From: Thermoanaerobacterium butyriciformans
Lineage (GTDB): Bacteria > Bacillota > Thermoanaerobacteria > Thermoanaerobacterales > Thermoanaerobacteraceae
Reading direction: 5' to 3'
NCBI RefSeq assembly: GCF_017874545.1
Contig: NZ_JAGGLT010000029.1
Span: 1-46,508 of the forward strand
DNA length: 46,508 nt
Position 1 is the stretch's first letter. Every line of letters starts with the position of its first letter. The notes under the pieces are model-generated. The model saw nothing but the letters and a program-made list of their open reading frames with translations. It had not been told where the DNA came from and searched no databases. A program made the position numbers and the translations under genes. Positions 24,738 through 33,324 of this stretch are shown in pieces.

Positions 24738-25754
24738 ATGAACTATGATATAGATGTAAAAAAAGTCCGCAGAAATTGTTACAGGCAATCGAAAGTCCGC
24801 GGTGAATTCATGCTGCAGATGCGCGTTCCAGGCGGTGTAATGGATGCTAAATATCTGTCATATGTAGAGCATATTGCAAAAACATGGGGGAATGGACAAT
24901 TTCATCTTGGCGTTAGACAAACTTTATCAATTCCGGGAATAAAGTACGAAAATATCGATGAAGTCAATAAGTATATAAAGACGTTCATTAAAGAGATAGA
25001 AGTAGAGCTTTGTGGTGTTGACATGGAAGTAGATGACAATGGATATCCAACGATAGGTTCTAGAAACATCATGGCTTGCATAGGAAATAAACACTGCATA
25101 AAGGCAAATATCGACACAACATCACTTGCAAGGAAAATTGAAAAAATCGTCTTTCCAAGTGATTATCATATAAAAGTCAGCATAGCCGGATGTCCTAATG
25201 ATTGTGCAAAGGCTCATTTCAACGATTTTGGAATTATAGGCATCACTAAAACAGAATATGATTATGATCGTTGTATAGGATGCAAGAAATGTATCGAGGC
25301 TTGTAAACAACATGCTACAGGTGTTTTATACATGGTAAATGGAAAAATCGAGAAAGATTCATGCTGTTGCGTTGGCTGTGGTGAGTGTGCACTTGTATGT
25401 CCTACAGGTGCTTGGTCTAGAAATCCCAAGAAATTCTACAGAGTCCTCATTGGTGGTAGAACCGGAAAACAGACACCTCGCATGGGAAAGATTTTCTTGA
25501 ATTGGGTAACAGAAGATGTAGTGCTGGGCATACTTAAAAATTGGCAAGATTTCTCAGCAGAAGTATTGAATCATAAACCAGTATATCTCCATGGAGGTCA
25601 CTTGATAGACAGAGCTGGATACAATAAATTTAAAGAGCTTATATTAAAGGGTGTAGAATTAAACCCTGAAGCTATGGTTGCAGATAGAATATTTTGGGCA
25701 GAAACTGAATACAGGTCAAATATAAATGTAAAACCTGTTTGTGATATTAAATAA
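24738..25754 (+). CDS. asrC: anaerobic sulfite reductase subunit C (siroheme subunit)
   Basis: The 338-residue catalytic subunit has the siroheme/[4Fe-4S] cysteine pattern split over CIGNKHC and AGCPNDC, then two ferredoxin motifs (CIGCKKCIEAC and CVGCGECALVC). It reduces sulfite to sulfide. ATG 24738 has GGAGGTG six bases upstream; the GTG at 24723 overlaps that site and is rejected. No sulfite transporter or regulator is linked, and a riboswitch-controlled gene follows on the same strand. Confidence 0.93.
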   Translation: MNYDIDVKKVRRNCYRQSKVRGEFMLQMRVPGGVMDAKYLSYVEHIAKTWGNGQFHLGVRQTLSIPGIKYENIDEVNKYIKTFIKEIEVELCGVDMEVDDNGYPTIGSRNIMACIGNKHCIKANIDTTSLARKIEKIVFPSDYHIKVSIAGCPNDCAKAHFNDFGIIGITKTEYDYDRCIGCKKCIEACKQHATGVLYMVNGKIEKDSCCCVGCGECALVCPTGAWSRNPKKFYRVLIGGRTGKQTPRMGKIFLNWVTEDVVLGILKNWQDFSAEVLNHKPVYLHGGHLIDRAGYNKFKELILKGVELNPEAMVADRIFWAETEYRSNINVKPVCDIK

Positions 25755-25777
25755 TTAGATTTTTAATCCCGATTGCC

Positions 25778-25806
25778 TTTACAATTTTAGAGTTTTAAAG
25801 TATAAT
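25778..25806 (+). promoter_or_regulatory. promoter of the thiC-thiW unit
   Basis: TTTACA, 17-base spacer, TATAAT. Transcription would start about 20 bases before the TPP riboswitch. Confidence 0.7.
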
Positions 25807-25835
25807 TAGATTAAATTTAATACTTGTGAAATTAG

Positions 25836-25918
25836 TTTGCGGGGGAACCATTTTGGTTGAGAAGGTAAAACCTGACCCTTAGAACCTGATGTAGTTAATA
25901 CTACCGTAGGGAAGCAAA
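25836..25918 (+). promoter_or_regulatory. TPP (THI-box) riboswitch
   Basis: All conserved parts are visible: closing helix TTTGC/GCAAA, the GGGGGAACC arm, CTGACCCTTAGAACCTGAT (close to the canonical CUGAGA...ACCCUU-GAACCUGAU), and TAATACTACCGTAGGGAAGC. It senses thiamine pyrophosphate and, with the terminator that follows, switches off thiC-thiW when TPP is plentiful. Confidence 0.95.
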
Positions 25919-25931
25919 TGTCTGTTATTAT

Positions 25932-25962
25932 AAAGCTTTACCATGCGGTAAGGCTTTTTTAT
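25932..25962 (+). terminator. riboswitch-controlled intrinsic terminator
   Basis: AAAGCTTTACC-ATGC-GGTAAGGCTTT (one G-U pair) followed by a T-run, 13 bases after the aptamer. The position indicates transcription attenuation, not translational control. About 80 bases separate it from thiC. Confidence 0.88.
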
Positions 25963-26043
25963 TATTCTGACATTAAATATTACTTTCTTTTTCCCCTTCA
26001 TTTTACAAGTATCAAAAAAATAATTTATGAAAGGATGAGTAAA

Positions 26044-27348
26044 ATGAACTACACTACACAATTAGACGCAGCCAAAAAAGGAATTATTACAGAAGAGATG
26101 AATGTTGTGGCAGCTAAAGAAGATATTGAAGTGGATTTATTGCTGAGTAAGGTAGCTTCTGGTGAAGTAGTTATACCTACGAATAAAAACCATGAAGCAC
26201 TTAGTCCAGAAGGTGTAGGGGCAGGCCTTAGAACAAAAATAAATGTAAACCTAGGTGTATCAAGGGACTGCAACAATGTAGATGCAGAATTAGAAAAGGC
26301 AAAAAAAGCAATAGAAATGAAGGCAGAGTCAATTATGGATTTAAGTTCATATGGTAAAACTTTTGAATTTAGAAACAGATTGATAGATATCTCTACAGCC
26401 ATGATAGGTACTGTTCCAGTATATGATGCTGTAGGATATTACGACAAAGATTTAAAAGACATTACTCCTTCAGAATTTATAAAAATCGTTGAAAGGCATG
26501 CACAAGACGGCGTTGATTTTATGACTATCCATGCAGGCATCAATAGAGAAACAGCGAAAATTTTTAAACGGAACAAAAGACTTCTTAATATCGTTTCTCG
26601 CGGAGGTTCTTTATTATATACATGGATGGAATTAAATGATAAGGAAAATCCTTTTTATGAGTATTTTGATGATATTCTTGACATATGTGCTGAGTACGAT
26701 GTAACAATAAGCCTTGGCGATGCATTGAGACCAGGATGTATAAGTGATTCCACAGATGCATGCCAAATAAAAGAGCTTATAACGCTGGGCGAACTTGCAA
26801 AAAGAGCTTATGAAAAGAATGTTCAAGTGATTATTGAGGGACCGGGTCATATGAGGCTAAATGAAATCGAAGCAAATGTTTTGTTGGAGAAAAAGCTATG
26901 CCATGGTGCACCGTTTTATGTATTGGGTCCAATTGTAACAGATATTGCTCCAGGGTATGATCATATTACTAGTGCAATTGGTGGTGCGATCGCAGCAGCA
27001 AGTGGGGCAGATTTCCTGTGTTATGTTACGCCTGCAGAACATTTGAGGCTTCCAACTATTGAAGATATGAAAGAAGGCATCATTGCTTCTAAAATAGCTG
27101 CCCATGCAGCAGATCTGGCAAAAGGTATACGTAATGCAGAAAAATGGGATAATGACATGTCATATGCAAGAAAAAAGCTTGATTGGGATGAAATGTTTAG
27201 ATTAGCTATAGATCCTGAAAAGGCAAAAAGGTATAGAAGTGAATCACAGCCACATGACAGTGAAACATGTACAATGTGCGGGAATATGTGCGCTGTAAGA
27301 AACATGAACAATATTATTACTGGAGAAGATGTAAGCTTGTTAAAATAA
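26044..27348 (+). CDS. thiC: phosphomethylpyrimidine synthase ThiC
   Basis: A 434-residue radical-SAM enzyme that rearranges aminoimidazole ribotide to hydroxymethylpyrimidine phosphate for thiamine biosynthesis. Visible hallmarks are '[13 protein letters not shown]', 'DFMTIHAGI', '[20 protein letters not shown]', 'VIIEGPGHM' and the C-terminal cluster motif CTMCGNMC (C-x2-C-x4-C). The length is that of the short bacterial form. ATG 26044 follows AAGGATG; the open frame upstream to 25918 overlaps the riboswitch and terminator and is not coding. Confidence 0.96.
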   Translation: MNYTTQLDAAKKGIITEEMNVVAAKEDIEVDLLLSKVASGEVVIPTNKNHEALSPEGVGAGLRTKINVNLGVSRDCNNVDAELEKAKKAIEMKAESIMDLSSYGKTFEFRNRLIDISTAMIGTVPVYDAVGYYDKDLKDITPSEFIKIVERHAQDGVDFMTIHAGINRETAKIFKRNKRLLNIVSRGGSLLYTWMELNDKENPFYEYFDDILDICAEYDVTISLGDALRPGCISDSTDACQIKELITLGELAKRAYEKNVQVIIEGPGHMRLNEIEANVLLEKKLCHGAPFYVLGPIVTDIAPGYDHITSAIGGAIAAASGADFLCYVTPAEHLRLPTIEDMKEGIIASKIAAHAADLAKGIRNAEKWDNDMSYARKKLDWDEMFRLAIDPEKAKRYRSESQPHDSETCTMCGNMCAVRNMNNIITGEDVSLLK

Positions 27349-27376
27349 GATTTTTAAAAAATGGAGAGGATTGTAG

Positions 27377-27859
27377 ATGAATATAAAAAAGATTACATAT
27401 TCAGCCATGCTCATTGCTATCGGTGTAGTTTTTGCAAATTTTGTATTCTTTCCTGTAGGTGTTTCAAAAACAACGCCTATACAGCATATAATTAATGTCA
27501 TATCTGCAGTAACACTTGGTCCTGGATATGCAGTGCTAATCGCATTTTCAATATCGATAATTAGAAACATAATGGGCACTGGAACGCTATTGGCTTTTCC
27601 GGGCAGCATGATTGGCGCTTTATTGGCAGGAATTTTATATAAATTGACAGGGAAAAAGATTTTAGCTGCATTAGGGGAGGTTTTTGGTACAGGGATAATA
27701 GGAGGTCTTGTGGCATTTCCAATAGCCAAATACATCATTGGTAAAGATGTGGGAGCATTTTTCTTTGTAACTCCATTTTTAATAAATACAGTGACAGGAA
27801 GCATCATAGCCCTTATTTTGCTTGAGGTTTTGGATAAGTCGAAAAAGGTCTATAAATAA
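27377..27859 (+). CDS. thiW: ThiW, thiazole/thiamine-precursor ECF transporter S component
   Basis: A 160-residue integral membrane protein with five or six helices, matching the ThiW family: MNIKKITYSAMLIAIGVVF start, 'FPVGVSKTTPIQHIINVISA' and 'GTGTLLAFPGSMIGALLAG'. S components bind the substrate (a thiazole precursor is proposed for ThiW) and dock onto a shared EcfAAT energy module, which is not in this window. It lies 28 bases after thiC in the same TPP-regulated transcript. Confidence 0.9.
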   Translation: MNIKKITYSAMLIAIGVVFANFVFFPVGVSKTTPIQHIINVISAVTLGPGYAVLIAFSISIIRNIMGTGTLLAFPGSMIGALLAGILYKLTGKKILAALGEVFGTGIIGGLVAFPIAKYIIGKDVGAFFFVTPFLINTVTGSIIALILLEVLDKSKKVYK

Positions 27860-27870
27860 AATATGGTAAT

Positions 27871-27899
27871 TTGGTAAATTCCTAATTTTGTGATATAAT
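27871..27899 (+). promoter_or_regulatory. promoter of the ferritin-like gene
   Basis: TTGGTA, 17 bases, TATAAT, placed 50 bases before the ATG at 27949. Confidence 0.65.
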
Positions 27900-27948
27900 G
27901 AACTTACAATCAAATAATAACAAATAATAATAAAAAGGGGGTTACAGT

Positions 27949-28251
27949 ATGCCTGATTTTGGTACTCCATTTGCTGGACTTGCAAATAAAAACAAGATTA
28001 CACATGAGGAGCTTATAAGAGCTATACGTTTTATGGTGGCAGCAGAGTATGAGGCGATTCAGTTATACATGCAGCTAGCAGAGTCAACAGATAACAAATT
28101 AGCAAAAGATGTTTTAGTAGATATTGCAGACGAAGAAAGAGTGCATGCCGGAGAATTTTTAAGGCTTTTGAAAGAATTATCTCCAGATGAAGAAAAATTG
28201 TATGAAGAAGGAGCAAAAGAAGTAGAAGAAATGATTGAAAAAAACAAATAG
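27949..28251 (+). CDS. ferritin-like diiron protein of the encapsulated-ferritin/rubrerythrin type
   Basis: A 100-residue two-helix protein. Iron-ligand residues are visible in 'VAAEYEAIQLYMQLAE' and 'IADEERVHAGEFLRLL' (E-x-x-H), spaced as in half-ferritins such as EncFtn, where two chains form one diiron centre. A similar sequence is the N-terminal domain of some archaeal encapsulins. No encapsulin shell gene and no recognisable C-terminal cargo peptide occur here; the C-terminus is simply a charged helix. The likely role is iron oxidation/storage or peroxide protection. It is a single-gene unit with its own promoter and terminator. Confidence 0.8.
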   Translation: MPDFGTPFAGLANKNKITHEELIRAIRFMVAAEYEAIQLYMQLAESTDNKLAKDVLVDIADEERVHAGEFLRLLKELSPDEEKLYEEGAKEVEEMIEKNK

Positions 28252-28281
28252 ACTTTTATACATATATTGATATTTCAATGG

Positions 28282-28325
28282 AGGCTGTCTTTTTTACATT
28301 ATGTAAAATGTCACAGCCTTTTTTC
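28282..28325 (+). terminator. rho-independent terminator after the ferritin-like gene
   Basis: AGGCTGT (28282-28288) pairs with ACAGCCT (28313-28319), then TTTTTT. An inner palindrome TTTTACAT-T-ATGTAAAA extends the structure. Confidence 0.8.
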
Positions 28326-28460
28326 CTTATGTATTTACTTGAATATAATAAGCAATAATGTAATAAAAAGCTGATGCAAATGTACCAATTTGTAACAACT
28401 TAAAACTATGAAATAAAATATGATGTTTCTAAGTTTTATAAAGGATGGAGGGAAAAAATT

Positions 28461-29033
28461 ATGGCTTTACCTGATGAAAATAAGACGTATACGTACAGAG
28501 ATTATAAGGAATGGAAAGATGATGGACGCTGGGAGTTAATAAATGGGAATCCATTTCTCATGGCTCCGCCTTCAAGAATACATCAAGAGATCTTACGAGA
28601 GATATTAACTATTTTTTCTGTGTATCTGAAAGATAAATCCTGCAAAGTTTATAGTGCTCCATTCGGAGTGAGACTCCCTAAAGGAAACGAGAAGGACGAG
28701 GACATAGAAACAGTTGTAGAACCTGATATTGTAGTAGTATGTGATAAGTCGAAATTAGATGATGAAGGGTGCAAAGGTGCACCGGACTTAGTTGTAGAGA
28801 TTGTTTCACCTTCTACAGCCAGAAATGATAAGATTGAAAAATTTAATCTATATGAGAAGGTAGGCGTAAAAGAATACTGGATAGTAGAACCGGATAATAA
28901 GATCGTAACTGTTTTTACGTTAGATGACGATAAAAGGTATGGAAGGCCTGGGATATATTCTGATGAAGATAAAATTAAAGTTTCAATTTTTGAAGATCTT
29001 ATCATTGATTTAAGATCTGTTTTTACATTTTAG
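28461..29033 (+). CDS. Uma2-family putative endonuclease (DUF820)
   Basis: A 190-residue PD-(D/E)xK-fold protein. It has 'YTYRDYKEWKDDGRWELING', 'VEPDIVVVCDKSKLDD' and 'APDLVVEIVSPSTARND', the latter two carrying the conserved Asp and Glu of the nuclease core, and 'YEKVGVKEYWIVEP'. Uma2/DUF820 genes are abundant and often mobile in cyanobacteria and thermophilic clostridia. The target is unknown. It is not linked to a transposase here. A weak terminator follows. Confidence 0.85.
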   Translation: MALPDENKTYTYRDYKEWKDDGRWELINGNPFLMAPPSRIHQEILREILTIFSVYLKDKSCKVYSAPFGVRLPKGNEKDEDIETVVEPDIVVVCDKSKLDDEGCKGAPDLVVEIVSPSTARNDKIEKFNLYEKVGVKEYWIVEPDNKIVTVFTLDDDKRYGRPGIYSDEDKIKVSIFEDLIIDLRSVFTF

Positions 29034-29043
29034 TTTAACCATC

Positions 29044-29080
29044 AAGACACAAGTGAAAACTCTCTTGTGCCTTATTTTTT
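29044..29080 (+). terminator. probable terminator after the Uma2 gene
   Basis: CACAAG (29048-29053) pairs with CTTGTG (29064-29069), extended by three pairs beyond one mismatch, followed by ATTTTTT. Confidence 0.6.
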
Positions 29081-29125
29081 AACCTTAATTCTGTTTTATT
29101 TTTCCAGAAAAAATTTTTTTAAAAC

Positions 29126-29350
29126 AAGAAGGATTTTTGAAATTTGCGTAGAATATATTATAATATAAGAGCAACATATTAATATACTAGTATACAAGTT
29201 TAAAACTAAAATGATTTTTACTTGACTCATTACGCTTTATGTCCCCTATGAATTTTTTAAACAGAAGAAAAATTAAATAAAAAAAGAAGGAATTTTAAAA
29301 ATGATGTCGAATATATAAGAATATGAATATTAATATGCTAGTATACAAGA
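29126..29350 (+). promoter_or_regulatory. gntR promoter region with duplicated operator-bearing segment
   Basis: A promoter TTGAAA-16 bases-TATAAT (29137-29164) is followed by ATACTAGTATACAAGT (29184-29199), one mismatch from the palindrome ACTTGTATACAAGT typical of GntR-subfamily operators such as that of Bacillus gluconate GntR. About 150 bases later a similar segment (29284-29350) repeats the arrangement, starting AAGAAGG and ending ATGCTAGTATACAAGA, but its promoter boxes are degenerate. The second site lies 31 bases before the gntR start. Autoregulation by the FadR-type protein is inferred. Confidence 0.6.
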
Positions 29351-29381
29351 ATACAAGTATTAAAATAGGGGATGTGAAGCG

Positions 29382-30068
29382 ATGGGATTAGAGCTTTTGG
29401 AAAACAATACGTATGAGTCAAAAAAAGATTACATCTACAGAATGATTAGAAAGAACATAATCGACATCAATCTAAAGCCTGGAGATGTTATATCAGAGAA
29501 TGATATAGCTAATGCATTTGAAACCAGCAGGACGCCTATTAGAGAAGCATTTACGAGGCTGGCAAATGAAGAACTGATTGAAATTTACCCACAAAAAGGC
29601 ACGTTTGTTTCTTTGATAGATATAAAGCGTGCTCAAGAAGCTAAATTCATGAGGGTAAATCTTGAAAAGGAGATTATAAGGCAGGCTTGCAAGGATTTCC
29701 CGGACGAGATATTGTTTCAGCTTGAAGCAAATATTAATCAACAAGAATTCTGCATAATGAAAAAGAACTATATTACAATATTCGACCTTGACAATGAGAT
29801 GCATGAACTTATTTACAAAGGTTGCAAGATGGGCAGGATTTGGTCAGCAATAAGATTTATAAGTGGTGATTATGACAGAATAAGGACTTTAAGGTTGTCA
29901 TCTGATACTGATTGGAATGCAATAATTGATGATCACAAGCAGCTTATCAAATCAATAAAAGACAAGGATGAGGAAAGAGGACTAAAAATAATCAGCGATC
30001 ACTTAACGATGATAGATAGAGATGTGATACTGCTTAAAGAAAAGTACCCAGAGTATTTTAAACAATAA
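29382..30068 (+). CDS. GntR-family regulator, FadR/UxuR subgroup
   Basis: A 228-residue repressor with an N-terminal winged HTH (about 12-75: '[20 protein letters not shown]', [16 protein letters not shown]) and an all-helical FCD ligand-binding domain (about 85-215) with metal-binding histidines in 'DNEMHELIY' and '[11 protein letters not shown]'. FCD regulators beside mannonate dehydratase usually sense a hexuronate intermediate and repress uronate catabolism. It is the first gene of the glucuronoxylan island, about 40 bases before uxuA. Palindromic sites upstream support autoregulation; I found no equally good copy before the transporter or hydrolase genes. Confidence 0.88.
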   Translation: MGLELLENNTYESKKDYIYRMIRKNIIDINLKPGDVISENDIANAFETSRTPIREAFTRLANEELIEIYPQKGTFVSLIDIKRAQEAKFMRVNLEKEIIRQACKDFPDEILFQLEANINQQEFCIMKKNYITIFDLDNEMHELIYKGCKMGRIWSAIRFISGDYDRIRTLRLSSDTDWNAIIDDHKQLIKSIKDKDEERGLKIISDHLTMIDRDVILLKEKYPEYFKQ

Positions 30069-30109
30069 AAAATGTTGCACTAAAAATCTACAATAAGGGA
30101 GTAAGATAT

Positions 30110-31180
30110 ATGAAAATGACTTTTAGATGGTTTGGCGAAAAAGATGACAGTGTAACACTTAATCAAATTCGCCAAATACCAGGTGTTTCAGGAATTGTAG
30201 GGGCTTTATACGATGTGCCGGTAGGAGAAGTATGGCCGATTGAAAAAATTCTTGATTTGAAGAAAAAAGTTGAATCATATGGTCTAGAGTTGGAGGTTAT
30301 AGAAAGTGTAAATGTTCACGAAGATATTAAGCTTGGACTTCCAACGAGAGATAGATACATTGAAAACTACAAGGAGACCATCAAAAATTTGGGCAAAGCC
30401 GGTGTTAAAGTTGTGTGCTACAACTTCATGCCTGTATTTGACTGGATAAGAACGAATTTAAATGAAAAATTGCCTGATGGATCATATGTCATGTCTTACG
30501 ATGAAGACAAGATTAGAGGAATTGATCCATTAAAACTGATAGAAGATATGGACAAAGGCTCTAATGGCTTTATACTTCCTGGGTGGGAGCTTGATCGCCT
30601 AAAAGAATTAAGAATGCTGTTTGATATGTATAAGGATGTAGATGAGGAAAAATTATTTGATAATCTTAAGTACTTTTTGGAAAATGTCATACCTACATGT
30701 GAAGAATACGATGTAAAGATGGCGATTCACCCAGATGATCCGCCATGGTCATTATTTGGATTGCCAAGGATAGTAACATGCAAGGAGAACCTTGAAAGGA
30801 TTGTAAACCTTGTAGATAGCCCGTATAATGGATTGACACTTTGTAGCGGTTCACTAGGCTCAAATCCTGAAAACGATATACCAGAGCTTGTAAGGTATTT
30901 TGGAAAGATGAGCAGAATTCACTTTGGACATGTAAGGAATATAAAATTTACAGGTGATGGTAAGTTTTATGAGACATCACATCTATCAAGTGAAGGGTCA
31001 TTTGATATGTTTGAGATAATGAAAGCTTACTATGATATAGGGTTTGAAGGATATATAAGGCCGGACCATGGCAGGATGATATGGGGTGAAAAAGCAAGAC
31101 CAGGATATGGACTTTACGACAGAGCTTTAGGCGTAGCGTATTTAAATGGACTTTGGGAGGCAATTCAAAAGATGTCTTGA
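30110..31180 (+). CDS. uxuA: mannonate dehydratase
   Basis: A 356-residue TIM-barrel enzyme that converts D-mannonate to 2-keto-3-deoxygluconate in glucuronate catabolism. The start '[20 protein letters not shown]', '[15 protein letters not shown]', '[18 protein letters not shown]' and '[12 protein letters not shown]' are all typical. It handles the uronate released by the GH67 alpha-glucuronidase encoded downstream. The partner enzymes (uronate isomerase UxaC, fructuronate reductase UxuB, KDG kinase, KDPG aldolase) are not in the window. AAGGGAG provides the ribosome binding site. Confidence 0.95.
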   Translation: MKMTFRWFGEKDDSVTLNQIRQIPGVSGIVGALYDVPVGEVWPIEKILDLKKKVESYGLELEVIESVNVHEDIKLGLPTRDRYIENYKETIKNLGKAGVKVVCYNFMPVFDWIRTNLNEKLPDGSYVMSYDEDKIRGIDPLKLIEDMDKGSNGFILPGWELDRLKELRMLFDMYKDVDEEKLFDNLKYFLENVIPTCEEYDVKMAIHPDDPPWSLFGLPRIVTCKENLERIVNLVDSPYNGLTLCSGSLGSNPENDIPELVRYFGKMSRIHFGHVRNIKFTGDGKFYETSHLSSEGSFDMFEIMKAYYDIGFEGYIRPDHGRMIWGEKARPGYGLYDRALGVAYLNGLWEAIQKMS

Positions 31181-31324
31181 GGCAATTTGTATTTAGTAAT
31201 GTGATTGTCATACTATTGAAGTTGTGACTATATAGAAATCGTTGCCAACTATTACAAATCGCATAATATTTTATTTGTATTAAGATGTTTGCTTAGTCAA
31301 ACATTAGAGAAAGGGGATAAGCAG

Positions 31325-32296
31325 ATGGATTCGGTTTTAATGAATAAAGACGAAAGTAATAAAAAGACCAAAATGAAGAAAAACAGCAATTTCAAAAACA
31401 CGTTAAAAGCTATAAAAAAAGACTGGCAGCTGTATAGCCTTCTTATACTTCCTATAGCGTACTATATCATCTTTAGATATATACCTATGTATGGAAATAT
31501 TATAGCTTTTAGAAGATTTGTGCCTGGTGGTCCTGTGTATGGCACAGAATGGGTTGGACTTAGATACTTTAACATGTTTATACACGATCCAACATTCTGG
31601 CACGTTTTTAGAAATACGATAATTTTAAGCGTCGAGTATCTGGTAATAAGCTTTCCATTTCCAATAATTTTTGCACTGCTTTTAAATGAGATTAAAAGCA
31701 CATGGTTTAAGAGGTTTACACAGACAGTATCGTATTTACCATACTTCATTTCTACAGTTGTTGTTGCAGATATGATAATGCAGATACTTGATCCATCATC
31801 AGGTGTTATAAATATGATTTTGAAGCACTACACTGGTCATACTATAAACTTTTTAGCAGAACCGCAATGGTTTAGGACGATTTATATAGTTTCAGGTATA
31901 TGGCAAGGCATGGGATGGGGCGCAATACTTTACCTTGCGGCCCTGACAAATATCAACCCAGAATTATATGAAGCAGCTATTATCGATGGAGCTAGCAGAT
32001 GGCAGCAGACGATATATGTAACTATTCCAGGCATATTGCCAACGATTATGATACTCTTGATACTAAATATTGGCGGACTTTTAGCAGTAGGATTTGAAAA
32101 GATACTGTTATTGTATAACCCACTTACGTACTCTACGGCAGATGTAATATCGACATATGTATATAGAATGGGACTTGTATCAAATAACTTCAGCTATGCG
32201 GCTGCAGTAGGCATGTTTGAAGCGATAATAGGTCTTACACTAGTTTACACTGCAAACTACTTGTCAAAAAAATTTACAGAGTCAAGTCTATGGTAA
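31325..32296 (+). CDS. ABC transporter permease, LplB-like (aldouronate/oligosaccharide importer)
   Basis: A 323-residue membrane protein of the LplB family. It has a basic cytoplasmic N-terminus, six helices and the ATPase-contact loop 'YEAAIIDGASRWQQTIYVTI' with 'PGILPTIMILLILNIGGLLA'. LplB/YtcP/LipO-type importers carry oligosaccharides; homologues in Paenibacillus xylan clusters import aldouronates. ATG 31325 follows AAAGGGG by seven bases. The preceding 145 bases contain no obvious terminator, so read-through from uxuA is possible. The ATPase is not encoded nearby and is presumably a shared MsmK-like protein. Confidence 0.9.
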   Translation: MDSVLMNKDESNKKTKMKKNSNFKNTLKAIKKDWQLYSLLILPIAYYIIFRYIPMYGNIIAFRRFVPGGPVYGTEWVGLRYFNMFIHDPTFWHVFRNTIILSVEYLVISFPFPIIFALLLNEIKSTWFKRFTQTVSYLPYFISTVVVADMIMQILDPSSGVINMILKHYTGHTINFLAEPQWFRTIYIVSGIWQGMGWGAILYLAALTNINPELYEAAIIDGASRWQQTIYVTIPGILPTIMILLILNIGGLLAVGFEKILLLYNPLTYSTADVISTYVYRMGLVSNNFSYAAAVGMFEAIIGLTLVYTANYLSKKFTESSLW

Positions 32297-32311
32297 AGGA
32301 AGTGATGATAT

Positions 32312-33184
32312 ATGAAAGAATCAAAGCAATATAAGATATTTAAAGTAGTAAACACAATAATAATGATAATTGTAATTTTAGTGACGCTTTATCCATTTTG
32401 GTACCTAGTAAGTTTATCTCTAAGTGGCGAAAAATATGTTTATGCAGGCTTGGTATCATTATATCCTAAAGGTCTTACGTTTAAAACTTATCAAGTTCTT
32501 TTGGCAGAGAAAGAATTCTGGACCAGCTATAAAAACACGATTATATATACAATAGTTGGTACACTTGTTTCATTGTTTTTATCGACGCTTTTAGCATATC
32601 CTCTTTCAAAAAAGCGTCTTAAAGGAAGAGGAATAATACTTGGTTTTGTAGTATTTACCATGTTTTTTAGCGGCGGTTTGATACCTACGTACCTATTAGT
32701 TAATGCATTGGGAATGAGAAATACAATATGGGGTGTTGTGCTTCCAGGCGCAGTCAGCACATTTAACGTAATGGTCATGAAGACTTTCTTTGAAGGCATA
32801 CCAGCGGAATTAGAGGAAGCTGCGGAAGTGGATGGAATGAGCACATATGGGATATTGCTTAAGATAATCCTTCCGTTGTCAAAGCCTATAATGTACGTTA
32901 TGGCACTTTTCTATGCAGTAGGTGTATGGAACAACTGGTTTGGACCATTTATATACCTTGATGACAGCTCAAAATTTCCAGTTGCACTTTACCTTAGAAA
33001 TATATTAGCAGGTGCACAACAAACAGCAGTTAACGGTACTACAGATGAAAGTGAGTTAGTACAGATAGCTGCTACTTTAAAGTCAGCCAGTGTCATACTT
33101 GCATCAATACCTATAATGATGGTATATCCATTTATACAAAAATACTTCGTTCAAGGTGTTATGATTGGCTCATTAAAAGGTTAA
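32312..33184 (+). CDS. ABC transporter permease, YtcP-like
   Basis: A 290-residue six-helix permease (binding-protein-dependent transport family) with the cytoplasmic coupling loop 'IPAELEEAAEVDGMSTYGIL' and the conserved start 'VTLYPFWYLVSLSLSG'. It pairs with the LplB-like permease, which ends 15 bases upstream. The two form the membrane channel for an imported xylo-oligosaccharide or aldouronate. Confidence 0.9.
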   Translation: MKESKQYKIFKVVNTIIMIIVILVTLYPFWYLVSLSLSGEKYVYAGLVSLYPKGLTFKTYQVLLAEKEFWTSYKNTIIYTIVGTLVSLFLSTLLAYPLSKKRLKGRGIILGFVVFTMFFSGGLIPTYLLVNALGMRNTIWGVVLPGAVSTFNVMVMKTFFEGIPAELEEAAEVDGMSTYGILLKIILPLSKPIMYVMALFYAVGVWNNWFGPFIYLDDSSKFPVALYLRNILAGAQQTAVNGTTDESELVQIAATLKSASVILASIPIMMVYPFIQKYFVQGVMIGSLKG

Positions 33185-33230
33185 TTTAACAGTATGTAAA
33201 TATCAAAAAAATGAAAGAAGGTGAAGGCTT

Positions 33231-33266
33231 ATGTGCACTTTTAAGGAGGTGGTAGCAAAGATATAA
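33231..33266 (+). other. 11-codon mini-ORF before the binding-protein gene
   Basis: An ATG with a well-placed AGAAGGTGAAGG leads into an 11-residue reading frame (MCTFKEVVAKI) that contains an AAGGAGGTGG internally. It could be a leader peptide influencing expression of the binding protein, or a chance ORF in a purine-rich leader. Confidence 0.25.
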
Positions 33267-33324
33267 AAGACTTAAAGTTTATGTCACTTTTAATCATTTG
33301 ATTTAATAAGAGGAGGATTTTTAT

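Noticed and set aside
25918-26043. An N-terminal extension of ThiC beginning within the riboswitch
   Set aside because: It covers the terminator stem and T-run and encodes non-conserved sequence; ATG 26044 has the proper ribosome binding site.
27949-29033. Encapsulin nanocompartment operon
   Set aside because: Only the ferritin-like gene is present; the next gene is a Uma2-type nuclease behind a terminator.
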